A DNA stretch of 64,000 nucleotides from Alteriqipengyuania bathyomarina_B (GCF_038594605.1 NZ_JBCFZM010000004.1:144018-208017), one strand, 5' to 3'; positions 24,829 to 33,156 are shown, counted from the stretch's first letter. The notes: a model not told the origin generated them from the sequence alone. Made by a program: numbers and translations.

Positions 24829-27069
24829 TTACTCCGGCGGCGTTACCTCATGGCTTTCGAGGAAGCGGAAGATCGTGTTCCACAGGTGCGGGCTGATGTT
24901 TTCGCCGGAAACGCGGTGCGTGTAGCCGGGGTAGAGCATCATCTCGAACGGCACGTTGCCTTCCTGCAGGACCGAGATCAGCTCGGACGAATTCTCGAAC
25001 ACCACGTTGTCGTCGGCCATGCCGTGGATCAGCAGCAGCGGATCGGTGATCTTCCTGGCGTCGGGGATCGCGCTCGCGGCTTCGTAGGCTTCGGGCACCA
25101 CGTTGGGATCGCCCATGAAACGCTCGGTATAATGCGTGTCGTAGAGGCCCCAGCGCGTCACCGGCGCACCCGAGATACCTGCGGCATAGAGCCCCGGATC
25201 GGCCTGCAAACGCTTGAGCGTCATATAGCCGCCATAGGACCAGCCGTAAATCGCCAGCTTGTCCGGATCGACGAAGTCGAGCGTCTTGAGAAACTCCGCC
25301 CCCGCCTTCTGGTCGCGCACTTCGACGCCGCCCATCGCGTGGTAGATCGGCTGTTCGAACTCAACTCCGCGATTGGCCGAGCCGCGATTGTCCATCGCGA
25401 AATAGATGTAGCCCTTGTCGACGATGGCCTGCGCCAGCGCGCCCTTCCAGCCGCGGTCGACGATCTGCGGCCCGGGCCCGCCATAGTGCATGATGAAAAC
25501 GGGGTACTGCTTGCCCGGCTCCATTTCGGGCTTGAGCATCATGTAATGCAGCGGCGTGCCGTCCTCGGCCGGGATCGTTCCGTATTCGGGCATTACGTGG
25601 CTGGCGAGATACGGGGCGTAGGGATGATCCGCGTCGAGCGCGTTTTGCTGCACCCAGGCGAGCCGCTCACCATTCGTATCGGCAAGATAGCTCTGGGTGG
25701 GCTGACCGGGCGAGGATCGGCTGATGAGCAGCGTCTGCGCGTCCTTGTCCATGCTTGCCGAGTGGGTGAAGCCGCGCTCGGTCAGGCGCGTGATCTCGCC
25801 GGGCGATGCCATGTTGAGGCGGTACACGTGCTGTTCTAGCACGCTGTCTTTCGTGCCGGTGAAGAACACATCGCCGGTGTTCTCGTTCACCCCGACCAGC
25901 TTGGTGACCACCCACTCGCCGCTGGTCAGTTGCACCGGCCCTTCGCGCGTGCGGCGGTAGAGGTGGCCGTAGCCGTCGCTCTCGGACCACCACAGCAGCG
26001 TTCCATCCTTCAGGAAGCGATAGTCGTCGCCAAGGTTGATCCAGTAATCCTCGATCGCCGCCTTTTCGGTCAGGATCACTTCGCTGCTGCCGGTGGCGGG
26101 ATCGACCACGAGCAGTTCGAGCACGGTCTGCTCGCGGTTCTGCCGCTGCACGTAGAGAAATCCGTCATGCGCCCAGTCGACCCGGGCAAGGTAGATGTCC
26201 GGGTCCTGGCCGAGGTCGGCCTTGATGATATTGCCGCCGTCGGGGTCCATCACGAACAGCTCGACGCGGGCATTGTCGCTGCCTGCCACAGGGTAGCGCT
26301 GGTCGAACACCTTGGTGCCCGTTGCGCCGATCGCCGCGCGGGTGACGACGCCTACGGGTGCCTCGTCGGTCCGCTGGACCGCGATCCGCGTATCGTCCGG
26401 GTTCCACCAGTACCCGTCCATCCGGGACATTTCTTCCTGCGCGACGAATTCCGCCTCGCCCCAGCGGATCAGTTCGCCTTCCTTGGGGGTGATCGGCTTC
26501 GCGTCCCCACCGACCGGGCCGACCCACAGCTGCCGGTCGCGCACGAAGGAAACGTAATTGCCCTCCTCGCTGAGCTTGGGGTTGAGCTCGCTCTCTTCGG
26601 TATCGGTGAGGCGCGTGACGGTGCCGTCCAGTTTCGCAAGGTAGAGATCGCCGTCGAGCGGGACGAGCACGCCCGAGCCATCGGAATTCCACTGATAGCT
26701 GATGATGCCGCGCAGGTTGCCGACCCGCGCACGTTCGCGCTGCATCTTTTCGTCTTCGGAGAGTTCGCGGCCCGAGCCGAGCTTCTCGCTGTCCACCAGC
26801 ATGGTCCATTCGCCGCTCTCGCGGTCGTAGCCCCACAGGTCGTACCGCTCGCGCTCATCTTCGCGATTGCGCAACAGGGTGAGGTAGCGCCCGTCGGGCG
26901 AGAGCTTTGCCTGCCGCGGGCTCGGCCCGTCGAGGCTTGGGCTGGCGAACACGCGTTCGAAGGTGAGGTCGGCGCTCTGCGTGGTCTCGGTGGTCATATC
27001 CTCGCTTTCCTGCGCCGCGAGCGGGGTTGCAAGGGCCAGAATGGCGGCGGCAGCGAGCAGGTGGCGCAT
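24829..27069 (-). CDS. Periplasmic prolyl dipeptidyl peptidase (S9, DPP4-like)
   Basis: The precursor has 746 residues and a signal peptide (MRHLLAAAAILALATPLAAQ). A beta-propeller region is followed by the alpha/beta hydrolase domain. The double Glu of VAQEEMSRMDGYWWN is the substrate-anchoring motif of dipeptidyl peptidase IV. The catalytic Ser is in YGWSYGGYM, the Asp in MADDNVVF and the His in GYTHRVSG. It should remove Xaa-Pro dipeptides from exported or environmental peptides. It is followed within eight bases by an amino acid permease. Confidence 0.93.
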   Translation of the reverse strand: MRHLLAAAAILALATPLAAQESEDMTTETTQSADLTFERVFASPSLDGPSPRQAKLSPDGRYLTLLRNREDERERYDLWGYDRESGEWTMLVDSEKLGSGRELSEDEKMQRERARVGNLRGIISYQWNSDGSGVLVPLDGDLYLAKLDGTVTRLTDTEESELNPKLSEEGNYVSFVRDRQLWVGPVGGDAKPITPKEGELIRWGEAEFVAQEEMSRMDGYWWNPDDTRIAVQRTDEAPVGVVTRAAIGATGTKVFDQRYPVAGSDNARVELFVMDPDGGNIIKADLGQDPDIYLARVDWAHDGFLYVQRQNREQTVLELLVVDPATGSSEVILTEKAAIEDYWINLGDDYRFLKDGTLLWWSESDGYGHLYRRTREGPVQLTSGEWVVTKLVGVNENTGDVFFTGTKDSVLEQHVYRLNMASPGEITRLTERGFTHSASMDKDAQTLLISRSSPGQPTQSYLADTNGERLAWVQQNALDADHPYAPYLASHVMPEYGTIPAEDGTPLHYMMLKPEMEPGKQYPVFIMHYGGPGPQIVDRGWKGALAQAIVDKGYIYFAMDNRGSANRGVEFEQPIYHAMGGVEVRDQKAGAEFLKTLDFVDPDKLAIYGWSYGGYMTLKRLQADPGLYAAGISGAPVTRWGLYDTHYTERFMGDPNVVPEAYEAASAIPDARKITDPLLLIHGMADDNVVFENSSELISVLQEGNVPFEMMLYPGYTHRVSGENISPHLWNTIFRFLESHEVTPPE

Positions 27070-27101
27070 TTGGTGGGCGATCCCTCGTAAACAGACAAAA
27101 G

Positions 27102-27136
27102 AAAAGGCGCCGCGGTTCTAGACCGCAGCGCCTTTT
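27102..27136 (-). terminator. Terminator after rplS, usable on both strands
   Basis: The arms AAAAGGCGC-C-GCGGT and ACCGC-A-GCGCCTTTT pair over about 14 bp with one mismatch around a four- to five-base loop. On the minus strand the stem ends in TTTT, 26 bases after the rplS stop, as expected for the end of the ribosomal operon. Confidence 0.88.
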
Positions 27137-27162
27137 CGTCAAACCAATGCTGGCAGAAAGCC

Positions 27163-27555
27163 TCAGTCGGCCTTCTGGCTCGGCGCTTCCTTGGCCGGGC
27201 GCGTGTCGCGACGTTCGGCGATACGCGCGCTCTTGCCGGTGCGGCCACGCAGATAATAGAGCTTCGCGCGACGCACGACGCCGCGGCGGACCACGGTCAC
27301 GCTGTCGACAATCGGCGAGTAGAGCGGGAATACGCGCTCCACGCCTTCGCCGAAGCTCATCTTGCGCACGGTGAAGTTGGAACCCATGCCGCGGTTCGAA
27401 CGCGCGATCACGACGCCTTCGAAGTTCTGAATACGCTCGCGCGTACCTTCGACGACCTTCACGCCGACGCGCACGGTGTCGCCGGGGCGGAATTCCGGAA
27501 TATCCTTGCCGAGATTTTCAATCGCTTCGGCTTCGAGTGTCTGGATCAGGTTCAT
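27163..27555 (-). CDS. rplS: 50S ribosomal protein L19
   Basis: This 130-residue protein sits at the interface between the ribosomal subunits. It begins MNLIQTLEAEAI and has GDTVRVGVKVVEGTRERIQ, FEGVVIARSNRG and SFGEGVERVFPLYSP, the standard L19 sequence. A Lys/Ala-rich tail follows. The ATG at 27555 lies two bases after the trmD stop; a longer open frame upstream runs through trmD and is not used. It is the last gene before the terminator. Confidence 0.97.
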   Translation of the reverse strand: MNLIQTLEAEAIENLGKDIPEFRPGDTVRVGVKVVEGTRERIQNFEGVVIARSNRGMGSNFTVRKMSFGEGVERVFPLYSPIVDSVTVVRRGVVRRAKLYYLRGRTGKSARIAERRDTRPAKEAPSQKAD

Positions 27556-27557
27556 GC

Positions 27558-28394
27558 CTAATCGTCCTTCGTTTCTCGCTGCGCGCCAGAGGCAGACTGG
27601 ACCGGAGCACCAGTGTGGCGCTCCCACAAATCCGGCCTGCGTAACCGTGTCATCTCTTCGCTTTGGGCTTTTCGCCACGCCGCGATCTTCGCATGATCCC
27701 CCGATCGCAGCACTTCGGGGATCGTGCGCCCTTCCCATTCCTGAGGTCGGGTGTAGTGCGGGTATTCCAGAAGGCCGTCCTCGAACGACTCTTCCGCCCC
27801 GCTTGAAGCCGCGCCCATTACTCCGGGAAGCAGCCGAATGCAAGCATCGAGTATGGCGATTGCCGCCGGTTCTCCGCCCGACAGGACGATGTCGGCGAGG
27901 CTGACTTCTTCGATCTCGGGGCGCGCCTCGAACAGCCGCTCATCGAAGCCTTCGAACCGCCCGCACAGGATGGTGACGCCGGGGCCTTCCGCGATTTCGC
28001 GGATACGCTCCTGCGTGATCGGCTTGCCGCGCGGGGTCATGGCGAGGACGGGGATTATGCCCGCTCGCCCTGAGCTTGTCGAAGGGCCGCCCCTCACTTC
28101 GTAGGTCTGATCCGGAGAAAAGGGCGATGCTTCGAGAGGCTCAGCAAGAGCGGGGCCGGGTGAGTGGATCGAATCTAACGCCGCCGCCAGCACATTGCAC
28201 TTGAGCACCATGCCCGCCCCGCCCCCGGCAGGCGTATCGTCCACCGTGCGGTGCTTGTCGGTCGCGAAGTCGCGGATCTGCACGGTATCGAGCGACCACG
28301 CCCCCTCGCGAAGCGCCCGCCCCGCAAGCGACACGCCGAGAGGACCGGGAAACATCTCCGGGTAGAGGGTCAAGACGGTGGCAGCAAAGGTCAT
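27558..28394 (-). CDS. trmD: tRNA (guanine-N1-)-methyltransferase with a repeat-encoded insert
   Basis: This SAM-dependent enzyme methylates G37 of tRNAs. It has MTFAATVLTLYPEMFPGPLG at the start, DDTPAGGGAGMVLKCNVL, ILCGRFEGFDERLF (the trefoil-knot SAM site) and DIVLSGGEPAAI. It has 278 residues against about 250 in most species. The surplus is a stretch near residues 80-111, before IIPVLAMTPRG, encoded by a palindromic repeat and reading GGPSTSSGRAG at its end. The repeat keeps the frame and no stop is created. The ATG at 28394 is used; the TTG at 28406 is not. rplS follows after two bases. Confidence 0.93.
   Translation of the reverse strand: MTFAATVLTLYPEMFPGPLGVSLAGRALREGAWSLDTVQIRDFATDKHRTVDDTPAGGGAGMVLKCNVLAAALDSIHSPGPALAEPLEASPFSPDQTYEVRGGPSTSSGRAGIIPVLAMTPRGKPITQERIREIAEGPGVTILCGRFEGFDERLFEARPEIEEVSLADIVLSGGEPAAIAILDACIRLLPGVMGAASSGAEESFEDGLLEYPHYTRPQEWEGRTIPEVLRSGDHAKIAAWRKAQSEEMTRLRRPDLWERHTGAPVQSASGAQRETKDD
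28059..28156. repeat. Palindromic repeat (copy 1 of 3) inside trmD
   Basis: The arms CCGCTCGCCCTGAGCTTGTC and CTTCGAGAGGCTCAGCAAGA are imperfect reverse complements around a centre that contains CACTTCG. Centre and arms match the copy at 33670; the arms match the one at 58954. The core of about 93 bases is a multiple of three and is read through in TrmD. Confidence 0.85.
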
Positions 28395-28440
28395 CGCCGC
28401 CGCCAATAGATCAATGCGAACCGAAATTCAGCAGCAAAGC

Positions 28441-28788
28441 TCAGCAGCGCCGCGAATATCCCATATTGCCGTTGTCTAAGAACAGGTAAACCAAATCGCG
28501 GTTGATGGGCTGGACCGTGAAGGACGATGCGCCCTCACCCGTGCCGAAGGTCAGCCGGTTGCCGTCGAGCGACCATGTGGACCTCCCGCCGGTCGGTGCA
28601 ATGAGAGTTCCATCGGCGCGCATAACCAGCCGGTCGACATCACAGGAATCCCCATCGACCCACTCGCCAACGAAATAGTCCGCAGTGAAGGCATAGGGCG
28701 CTTCGCTGGCCTGCTCTATTTGCGCGCCCGCTGCGGTGGTCATCGAAAGAGACAGCGCAGCCATTGCAGAGTAGATCGGTTTTCTCAT
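28441..28788 (-). CDS. Small exported protein of unknown function
   Basis: The 115-residue precursor has a signal peptide (MRKPIYSAMAALSLSMTTAAGA). The mature part is a small beta-rich domain (FVGEWVDGDSCDVDRLVMRADGTLI, GGRSTWSLDGNRLTFGTG) that ends RRC; its two Cys could pair. This pattern resembles small lipocalin-like exported domains, but I cannot name a family. The ATG at 28788 is chosen at the signal peptide, with GGGGG upstream. It is the gene nearest trmD in the block that splits the rimM-trmD operon. Confidence 0.7.
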   Translation of the reverse strand: MRKPIYSAMAALSLSMTTAAGAQIEQASEAPYAFTADYFVGEWVDGDSCDVDRLVMRADGTLIAPTGGRSTWSLDGNRLTFGTGEGASSFTVQPINRDLVYLFLDNGNMGYSRRC

Positions 28789-29128
28789 TCCATAACCCCC
28801 TTCGAAACGCACGGGAAACCTATCGAACCCCCGCCGAGGGTCAAGCGAGCCATCGAACCGCGTGACAGGTTCCATTCGACACCAGAGTCACGGCAGGGAT
28901 TTCTAAGATTGCTCTAGGTGTCGGCGCGACCGACGCAGCAAGCAGCCCACCGGGTCGGGAAAGACCGCGGGCTGTGGCTCGGGATAATGGGGACAATGAT
29001 CATTTTCGGGACCAGAGGAAAACAACAACCCGATAGATGAACCATGCGGAAGCCAGAACAACTGGCGCGATCATCAACAAAAATACGACCGATGACCGAA
29101 TCGACTTCGGTTTGATGGATCGGCCATA
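28789..29128 (-). other. Gap of 340 bases without a convincing gene
   Basis: The only coding hint is a 24-codon minus-strand frame at 29000-29074, MIAPVVLASAWFIYRVVVFL then WSRK, which would be one hydrophobic helix with a basic end. No good ribosome site precedes it, and the hydrophobic frame is open a little further upstream without a start codon. It may be a relic. The segment has lower GC than its surroundings. Confidence 0.3.
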
Positions 29129-29959
29129 TCATCCCCCGCAACCGCCGCAGCCACCGCCGCCGCCGCAGCCCGATCCGCCATCACCGCCGTCACCGGCCGC
29201 GGCACCGGCATCACCGCCGCTGCCATGGCGCATCGCGTGGAGCGGGTCGAACGGCGTACCCGCGAGAACGGCGGTGCCGAAGATTGCGACGCCAAGCCCC
29301 ATCTGATCGCGCGTCGGCGCGCGCCTCAGCCCGACATTCTCCTGCCGCGCATCCTTCAGTGCCCGCTCGCCCTCGCGCGTCCGGCGCAGCCCTGCGAGCA
29401 ACCGCCAGGCGATGACGACCCCGCCCACCGCCATCAGCACCGCGAGGATGGCGACCGGCTCGCCAAGCGCATTGCCTGCCTGAAAGCGGTAGAGGCCCAG
29501 TAGAAGGATCAGCACCATCGGCACCACCGCGATCAGCCGGACCGGAAGGGCCTGGCCCGATCCGTTGAGCAGCCCCGCCTCGACCAGCGTATCGCGATCA
29601 ACGCGATAGCCATCGTCCACCGCGCGAACGAAGCTCTTCCAGCCGAAGGAATCGCCCAGCGACATCAGCCGCGTTTCCGCGCCACCGCTTGCCACCTGCC
29701 GGTCGCGCACATGAAAGCGCTTGCCCTCCATCTCCAGCCGACCGGAGGCGAGCAGATCCGCCATGATCGCCTCGGCATAGCGGCTCTTCCCGCTCGCCAG
29801 CGCGGCATATTGCCCTGCGGTCCGGGGGATGCCGGGTTCGCCGACCGGACGCAGGAGCATCGGCACGATGAGCGCCAGCAGCCAGCCGACCACGATCAGC
29901 GCGCAATAGGCTAGCAGGAAATCGCCCGCATCATATTGCGACAAGCCCAGTTCCATCAT
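29129..29959 (-). CDS. TIGR04222 domain membrane protein with Gly/Cys-rich tail
   Basis: The protein has 276 residues: a hydrophobic segment (LLAYCALIVVGWLLALIVPMLL), a soluble TIGR04222-like region (AGQYAALASGKSRYAEAIMADLLASGRLEM), two more hydrophobic segments (LIAVVPMVLILLLGLY, AILAVLMAVGGVVIAW), and a C-terminal tail GCGGGGGCGGCGG. Such tails are typical of the family. It lies 10 bases after a GRDP-like gene and the two probably act together. The function is not known; the Cys-Gly tail could be a site of modification or metal binding. Confidence 0.8.
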   Translation of the reverse strand: MMELGLSQYDAGDFLLAYCALIVVGWLLALIVPMLLRPVGEPGIPRTAGQYAALASGKSRYAEAIMADLLASGRLEMEGKRFHVRDRQVASGGAETRLMSLGDSFGWKSFVRAVDDGYRVDRDTLVEAGLLNGSGQALPVRLIAVVPMVLILLLGLYRFQAGNALGEPVAILAVLMAVGGVVIAWRLLAGLRRTREGERALKDARQENVGLRRAPTRDQMGLGVAIFGTAVLAGTPFDPLHAMRHGSGGDAGAAAGDGGDGGSGCGGGGGCGGCGG

Positions 29960-29969
29960 GCGCCCCTTC

Positions 29970-30521
29970 TCACATGGCCGCCATCAGCAGCAGCGCCGCG
30001 AATGCTACCGCGATCGCCCCGGCGAGACCATAGGCTTGGCGGCGCGGCAGGATGAAAACATCCGCCGGATTGACCCGCACGGCGCGCGGATCGACCACGA
30101 AGCGGCGATGGGCGCCCGGCCAGATGTCGTCAGGCGCCGCCTCGCCGAAATGCGCTTCGTAGCTGGCGAGCGTCTGTGCATACTGATCGTAATAGCGCGT
30201 GCGCTCGGTCGTGCCGCCAGCCGTTGGCCCGTGGTGCAGAGCCTGGCGCAGGATGTCTGCGCAGAAACGGTCCCAGTAATCGCGGCTATAGGTCAGGTGA
30301 AGATGCCAGGCCTGATCGACCGCATCGGACGGGGTGACCTCGTGCCCAGCCTCACAGGCGAGCCAGCAGAAGCGCTTGTATTCGGTAAGCACGCGATCCG
30401 CGTAGGCAGGGTCCCAGCGGTTCTCCCTCGCCAGACGCTGGGCAAAAGTGAACGCGCAATGCGCCGGGCCGATCTCGTAGCTGTCGAGACGTTGCCAAAG
30501 ATCGGTTTCGATCGCCCGCAT
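29970..30521 (-). CDS. Glycine-rich-domain-protein-like (PF07173) membrane-anchored protein
   Basis: The protein has 183 residues. The N-terminal domain carries AVDQAWHLHLTYSRDYWDRFC, which resembles the GRDP-like motif (VD..WH.H..Y...Y..FC) first described in plant glycine-rich domain proteins. One hydrophobic segment (AIAVAFAALLLMAA) closes the chain, so the domain is anchored by its C-terminus. It precedes the TIGR04222 gene by 10 bases. Function unknown. Confidence 0.75.
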   Translation of the reverse strand: MRAIETDLWQRLDSYEIGPAHCAFTFAQRLARENRWDPAYADRVLTEYKRFCWLACEAGHEVTPSDAVDQAWHLHLTYSRDYWDRFCADILRQALHHGPTAGGTTERTRYYDQYAQTLASYEAHFGEAAPDDIWPGAHRRFVVDPRAVRVNPADVFILPRRQAYGLAGAIAVAFAALLLMAAM

Positions 30522-30565
30522 ACCGCCCCTATCGCGGAGGCCGAGTGCTCACGCCAGAGTTGACC

Positions 30566-31276
30566 TCAGCATTTGACGAAAACCACGCCATCGCCCTCTA
30601 TCGTCGCACTGCCGATGGTAACGGGATCGTATTGCGCATCGGTTGCGGGCCGCAGGATCGCAAGGTCTTCGGGTCCGCGTGTTTCGATCGGCAGGTCGGC
30701 CAGCGGTTCGTCGAGGTCGATCCGCGGATAGTCATCGAAGATGAGCCGTGCGCTGTCGTCGTGGCGCGCGATATCGCCCTTGAGGATCGTGCCGGCCGGG
30801 GTCGACCTGATCCGAAAATCCGGGTCGCGGCAATCGGCATCGACGCCCTTTGCGACCCAATTGCCCTCGACATAGGCGCGGGTCAGCGCAACGCCCCCGG
30901 CGCGTGCCGGGTCGCGGTCGCGCGCGGGTGGCTCAGCCTGCGTTGCCTCCTGAACGATCAGGGTCCCCTGCCCCTGCATGCAGAAGCTCGCATCGGCAAT
31001 CTCGCCCGTCACGCGAACGTAGTCGCCCGTGCCAAGCTCGGTATCCCGAAAGCTGAGCGCATAGGTTTCGCCGTTGGGTGTGCGCAAAAGCGGGCATTCC
31101 GCGCCATCTTCGATCCGGCCTTCGAGGGTGAGCAGGTTGGGCTCCCCTGCCGGTCGCGTACCGGCGGCGCTGGTGGAGCCATCCCCGGCATCGGTGGCGG
31201 GATCGGTCTCGCCTGCGCAGGCGGCAGCGGCCACCAGCGCGGCGACGAGAATTGCTGTGAATTTGCGTTCGCCCAT
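30566..31276 (-). CDS. Lipoprotein with DUF5818-like OB domain
   Basis: The 236-residue precursor has a lipobox-like end of the signal peptide (ILVAALVAAAAC). The middle, LLTLEGRIEDGAECPLLRTP through DYVRVTGEIADASFC and TLIVQ, reads like a small OB-fold domain of the DUF5818 kind. A second beta-rich domain (VEGNWVAKGVDADCRDPDF ... VFVKC) follows and ends in Cys. Likely periplasmic and membrane anchored. Family assignment is moderate; the role is unknown. Confidence 0.65.
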   Translation of the reverse strand: MGERKFTAILVAALVAAAACAGETDPATDAGDGSTSAAGTRPAGEPNLLTLEGRIEDGAECPLLRTPNGETYALSFRDTELGTGDYVRVTGEIADASFCMQGQGTLIVQEATQAEPPARDRDPARAGGVALTRAYVEGNWVAKGVDADCRDPDFRIRSTPAGTILKGDIARHDDSARLIFDDYPRIDLDEPLADLPIETRGPEDLAILRPATDAQYDPVTIGSATIEGDGVVFVKC

Positions 31277-31342
31277 GCGGGGGCAAAGACTGGCTGCGCA
31301 TGGGGTTCCGAATTTAACAAGGTTCCGGAACGTGACTGCGCA

Positions 31343-32170
31343 TCATCCCCGTTTGCGGAAATGCATGATGCCCCATTTGAGCTTGCCCGCATCGGCCCCG
31401 CGTACCCAGTGCGCCAGCCCTTCGAGCATGCGGTCGACGAAGGCATCGTCGGTCGACAACTCGCCGCGCTGTGCATCCAGATCTTCGGCCACCTGCGCAT
31501 AGTGGTTGCGCAGCTGCGGGCTGAGATCGTCGATCCGAACCTCGTCCATCCCGCGTTTGCCCAGCGCCTCGCGGTAGAACCCGAAAGAGGCGAGGTTGGC
31601 GAGGTGGATGCGATCGTAGATCGGCTGGAGCGAGGACGTATCCTCGATCCCGTCGGCCTGCATCGGATCGGTGAAGATGAACTCGCCACCGGGCTTCAGC
31701 ACTCGCGCGACCTCGCTCAGCACCGCACCGCGATCGGGCGCGTGGAGGATGGCGTCCTGGCTCCATACGACGTCGAAGCTGCCGTCTTCGAACGGCAGAT
31801 CGTCGAAGGAACCTTCGACCACCGCGACGCGATCTTCCAGCCCTTGCTCGGCGGTCAGCTTGCGATTGCGCTCGTTCTCGGCGGGCGCAATATTCAGGCA
31901 GGTCACGTGGCCCGCCCCGTGCTCGCTCACGATGCGGCGTGCGCCCCCGCCATAGCCCGAGCCGATGTCGAGCACCGCCTTGCCCGCCAGATCGCCAACC
32001 GTCGCTGCCATGCGATCGACGGTCCGGCGGCTCGCCTCGCGGATATCGCTGGTATCGTCATACAGGCCGACATGGATGTCCTCCCCACCCCACACGGTAG
32101 AGTAGAACTCGACCGCGTCGTCGCTCGTGTAATAGTCGCGCGCGGTATCGGTGGTCGCTTCACTCGGCAT
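31343..32170 (-). CDS. Sarcosine/dimethylglycine N-methyltransferase
   Basis: The 275-residue enzyme has a class I SAM fold (VLDIGSGYGGGARRI, CLNIAPAENERNR, VVWSQDAILHAPDR, RVLKPGGEFIFTDPM) and matches the SDMT enzymes that methylate sarcosine and dimethylglycine to glycine betaine in halophiles. The start ATG lies inside the end of the GSMT gene (11-base overlap), so the pair is translationally coupled and should act in sequence. The product betaine is a compatible solute. The function is inferred from similarity and pairing. Confidence 0.88.
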   Translation of the reverse strand: MPSEATTDTARDYYTSDDAVEFYSTVWGGEDIHVGLYDDTSDIREASRRTVDRMAATVGDLAGKAVLDIGSGYGGGARRIVSEHGAGHVTCLNIAPAENERNRKLTAEQGLEDRVAVVEGSFDDLPFEDGSFDVVWSQDAILHAPDRGAVLSEVARVLKPGGEFIFTDPMQADGIEDTSSLQPIYDRIHLANLASFGFYREALGKRGMDEVRIDDLSPQLRNHYAQVAEDLDAQRGELSTDDAFVDRMLEGLAHWVRGADAGKLKWGIMHFRKRG

Positions 32171-32987
32171 ATTCTTTTTCCGCAACGTGGATGAAGAAGT
32201 CCGGGGTTTCCTCGTCGTCGGCCTGCTGGAAATCGCCGTGAGTGTGGATCTGCTGGAAGCCCACATCCTCGAGCAGGCCGCGCACATAGCTCTTGCGCAG
32301 CGGGAACATGTTGAGGAAGTACTCCGACTTGTCCGGGAAGGTGTATTTGAACCGCGCCAGACTGTCGTCGACATAATCCGGCTCGGCAGTCACCTGGTCG
32401 CCACAGTAATAGTACTTGTGCTTGGTGCTGAACCCGTCGTCCAGAATGCCGTCGTAGTTGCGCTGGTCGATGATCAGGATGCCATCGTGCTTGAGCGCGG
32501 CGTAGAATTCGGCCAGCGCCCGGCGACGGTCGGCCTCGTCGTGCAAATGGGTAAAGCTGTTGCCGAGGCAGATGATCGCGTCGAACTTGCCGTGCACGTC
32601 CTTGTTGAGCCAACGCCAGTCTGCGTGGACGGTCTTGAGCACGAAGTCCTGGTCGGCGGCGTTCTGGAACGCCATCGCGAGCATTTCGGCCGAGCCATCG
32701 GCCGAGGTCACATCGAACCCGTTCTTGAGCAGCTGCACCGAATGGAAACCCGTGCCGGTGGCCACGTCGAGCACCGATTTCTTGCCGCGCCCGGCGAGGA
32801 TGTCGACGAAGAAGCGACCTTCGCTCTTCGCGCGTGCATCCCAGTCGATCAGTTCGTCCCACTTCTCGACGAAGCCGCGGACATATTCCTTCTGGTAGGT
32901 TTCGGTATCGCGCACGGCATTCGGATCGTCGCCATAATCCTGGGTCGATTCAGGCGCGAAAGTACGCTTGTCGGCTTCGGTCGTCAT
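32160..32987 (-). CDS. Glycine/sarcosine N-methyltransferase
   Basis: This 275-residue enzyme, of class I SAM fold, has VLDVATGTGFHSVQLLKNG, TSADGSAEML, CLGNSFTHLHDEADRRRAL and IIDQRNYDGILD, the sequence pattern of GSMT, which turns glycine into sarcosine and dimethylglycine. With SDMT it gives glycine betaine from glycine without choline. The two genes overlap by 11 bases. They sit inside the rimM-trmD interval and are on the same strand as the ribosomal genes. No transporter or regulator is beside them. Confidence 0.9.
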   Translation of the reverse strand: MTTEADKRTFAPESTQDYGDDPNAVRDTETYQKEYVRGFVEKWDELIDWDARAKSEGRFFVDILAGRGKKSVLDVATGTGFHSVQLLKNGFDVTSADGSAEMLAMAFQNAADQDFVLKTVHADWRWLNKDVHGKFDAIICLGNSFTHLHDEADRRRALAEFYAALKHDGILIIDQRNYDGILDDGFSTKHKYYYCGDQVTAEPDYVDDSLARFKYTFPDKSEYFLNMFPLRKSYVRGLLEDVGFQQIHTHGDFQQADDEETPDFFIHVAEKEYAE

Positions 32988-33156
32988 CGTGGATGTCCCC
33001 TCGCACGTTCTGGCCGGGCGAGCCTACCGTGAGGAAGCGTGCCGACCACAATGGAAGGCCTCACCGTCGAATGTGGGAGGCCCGTCGATTTCGCGTGCCG
33101 GACTTAGAACATACCACGCGATGCCATTTCAACCGAAGTGGCGTCGTGCCCCGGCC

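Noticed and set aside
28914..29141. A 75-codon minus-strand frame in the gap before the TIGR04222 gene
   Set aside because: Composition is not protein-like and it has no ribosome site; the short hydrophobic frame in another phase is slightly more plausible but also weak.
29037..29306. A Pro-rich plus-strand frame
   Set aside because: It is the antisense of the Gly/Cys-rich tail of the TIGR04222 protein.
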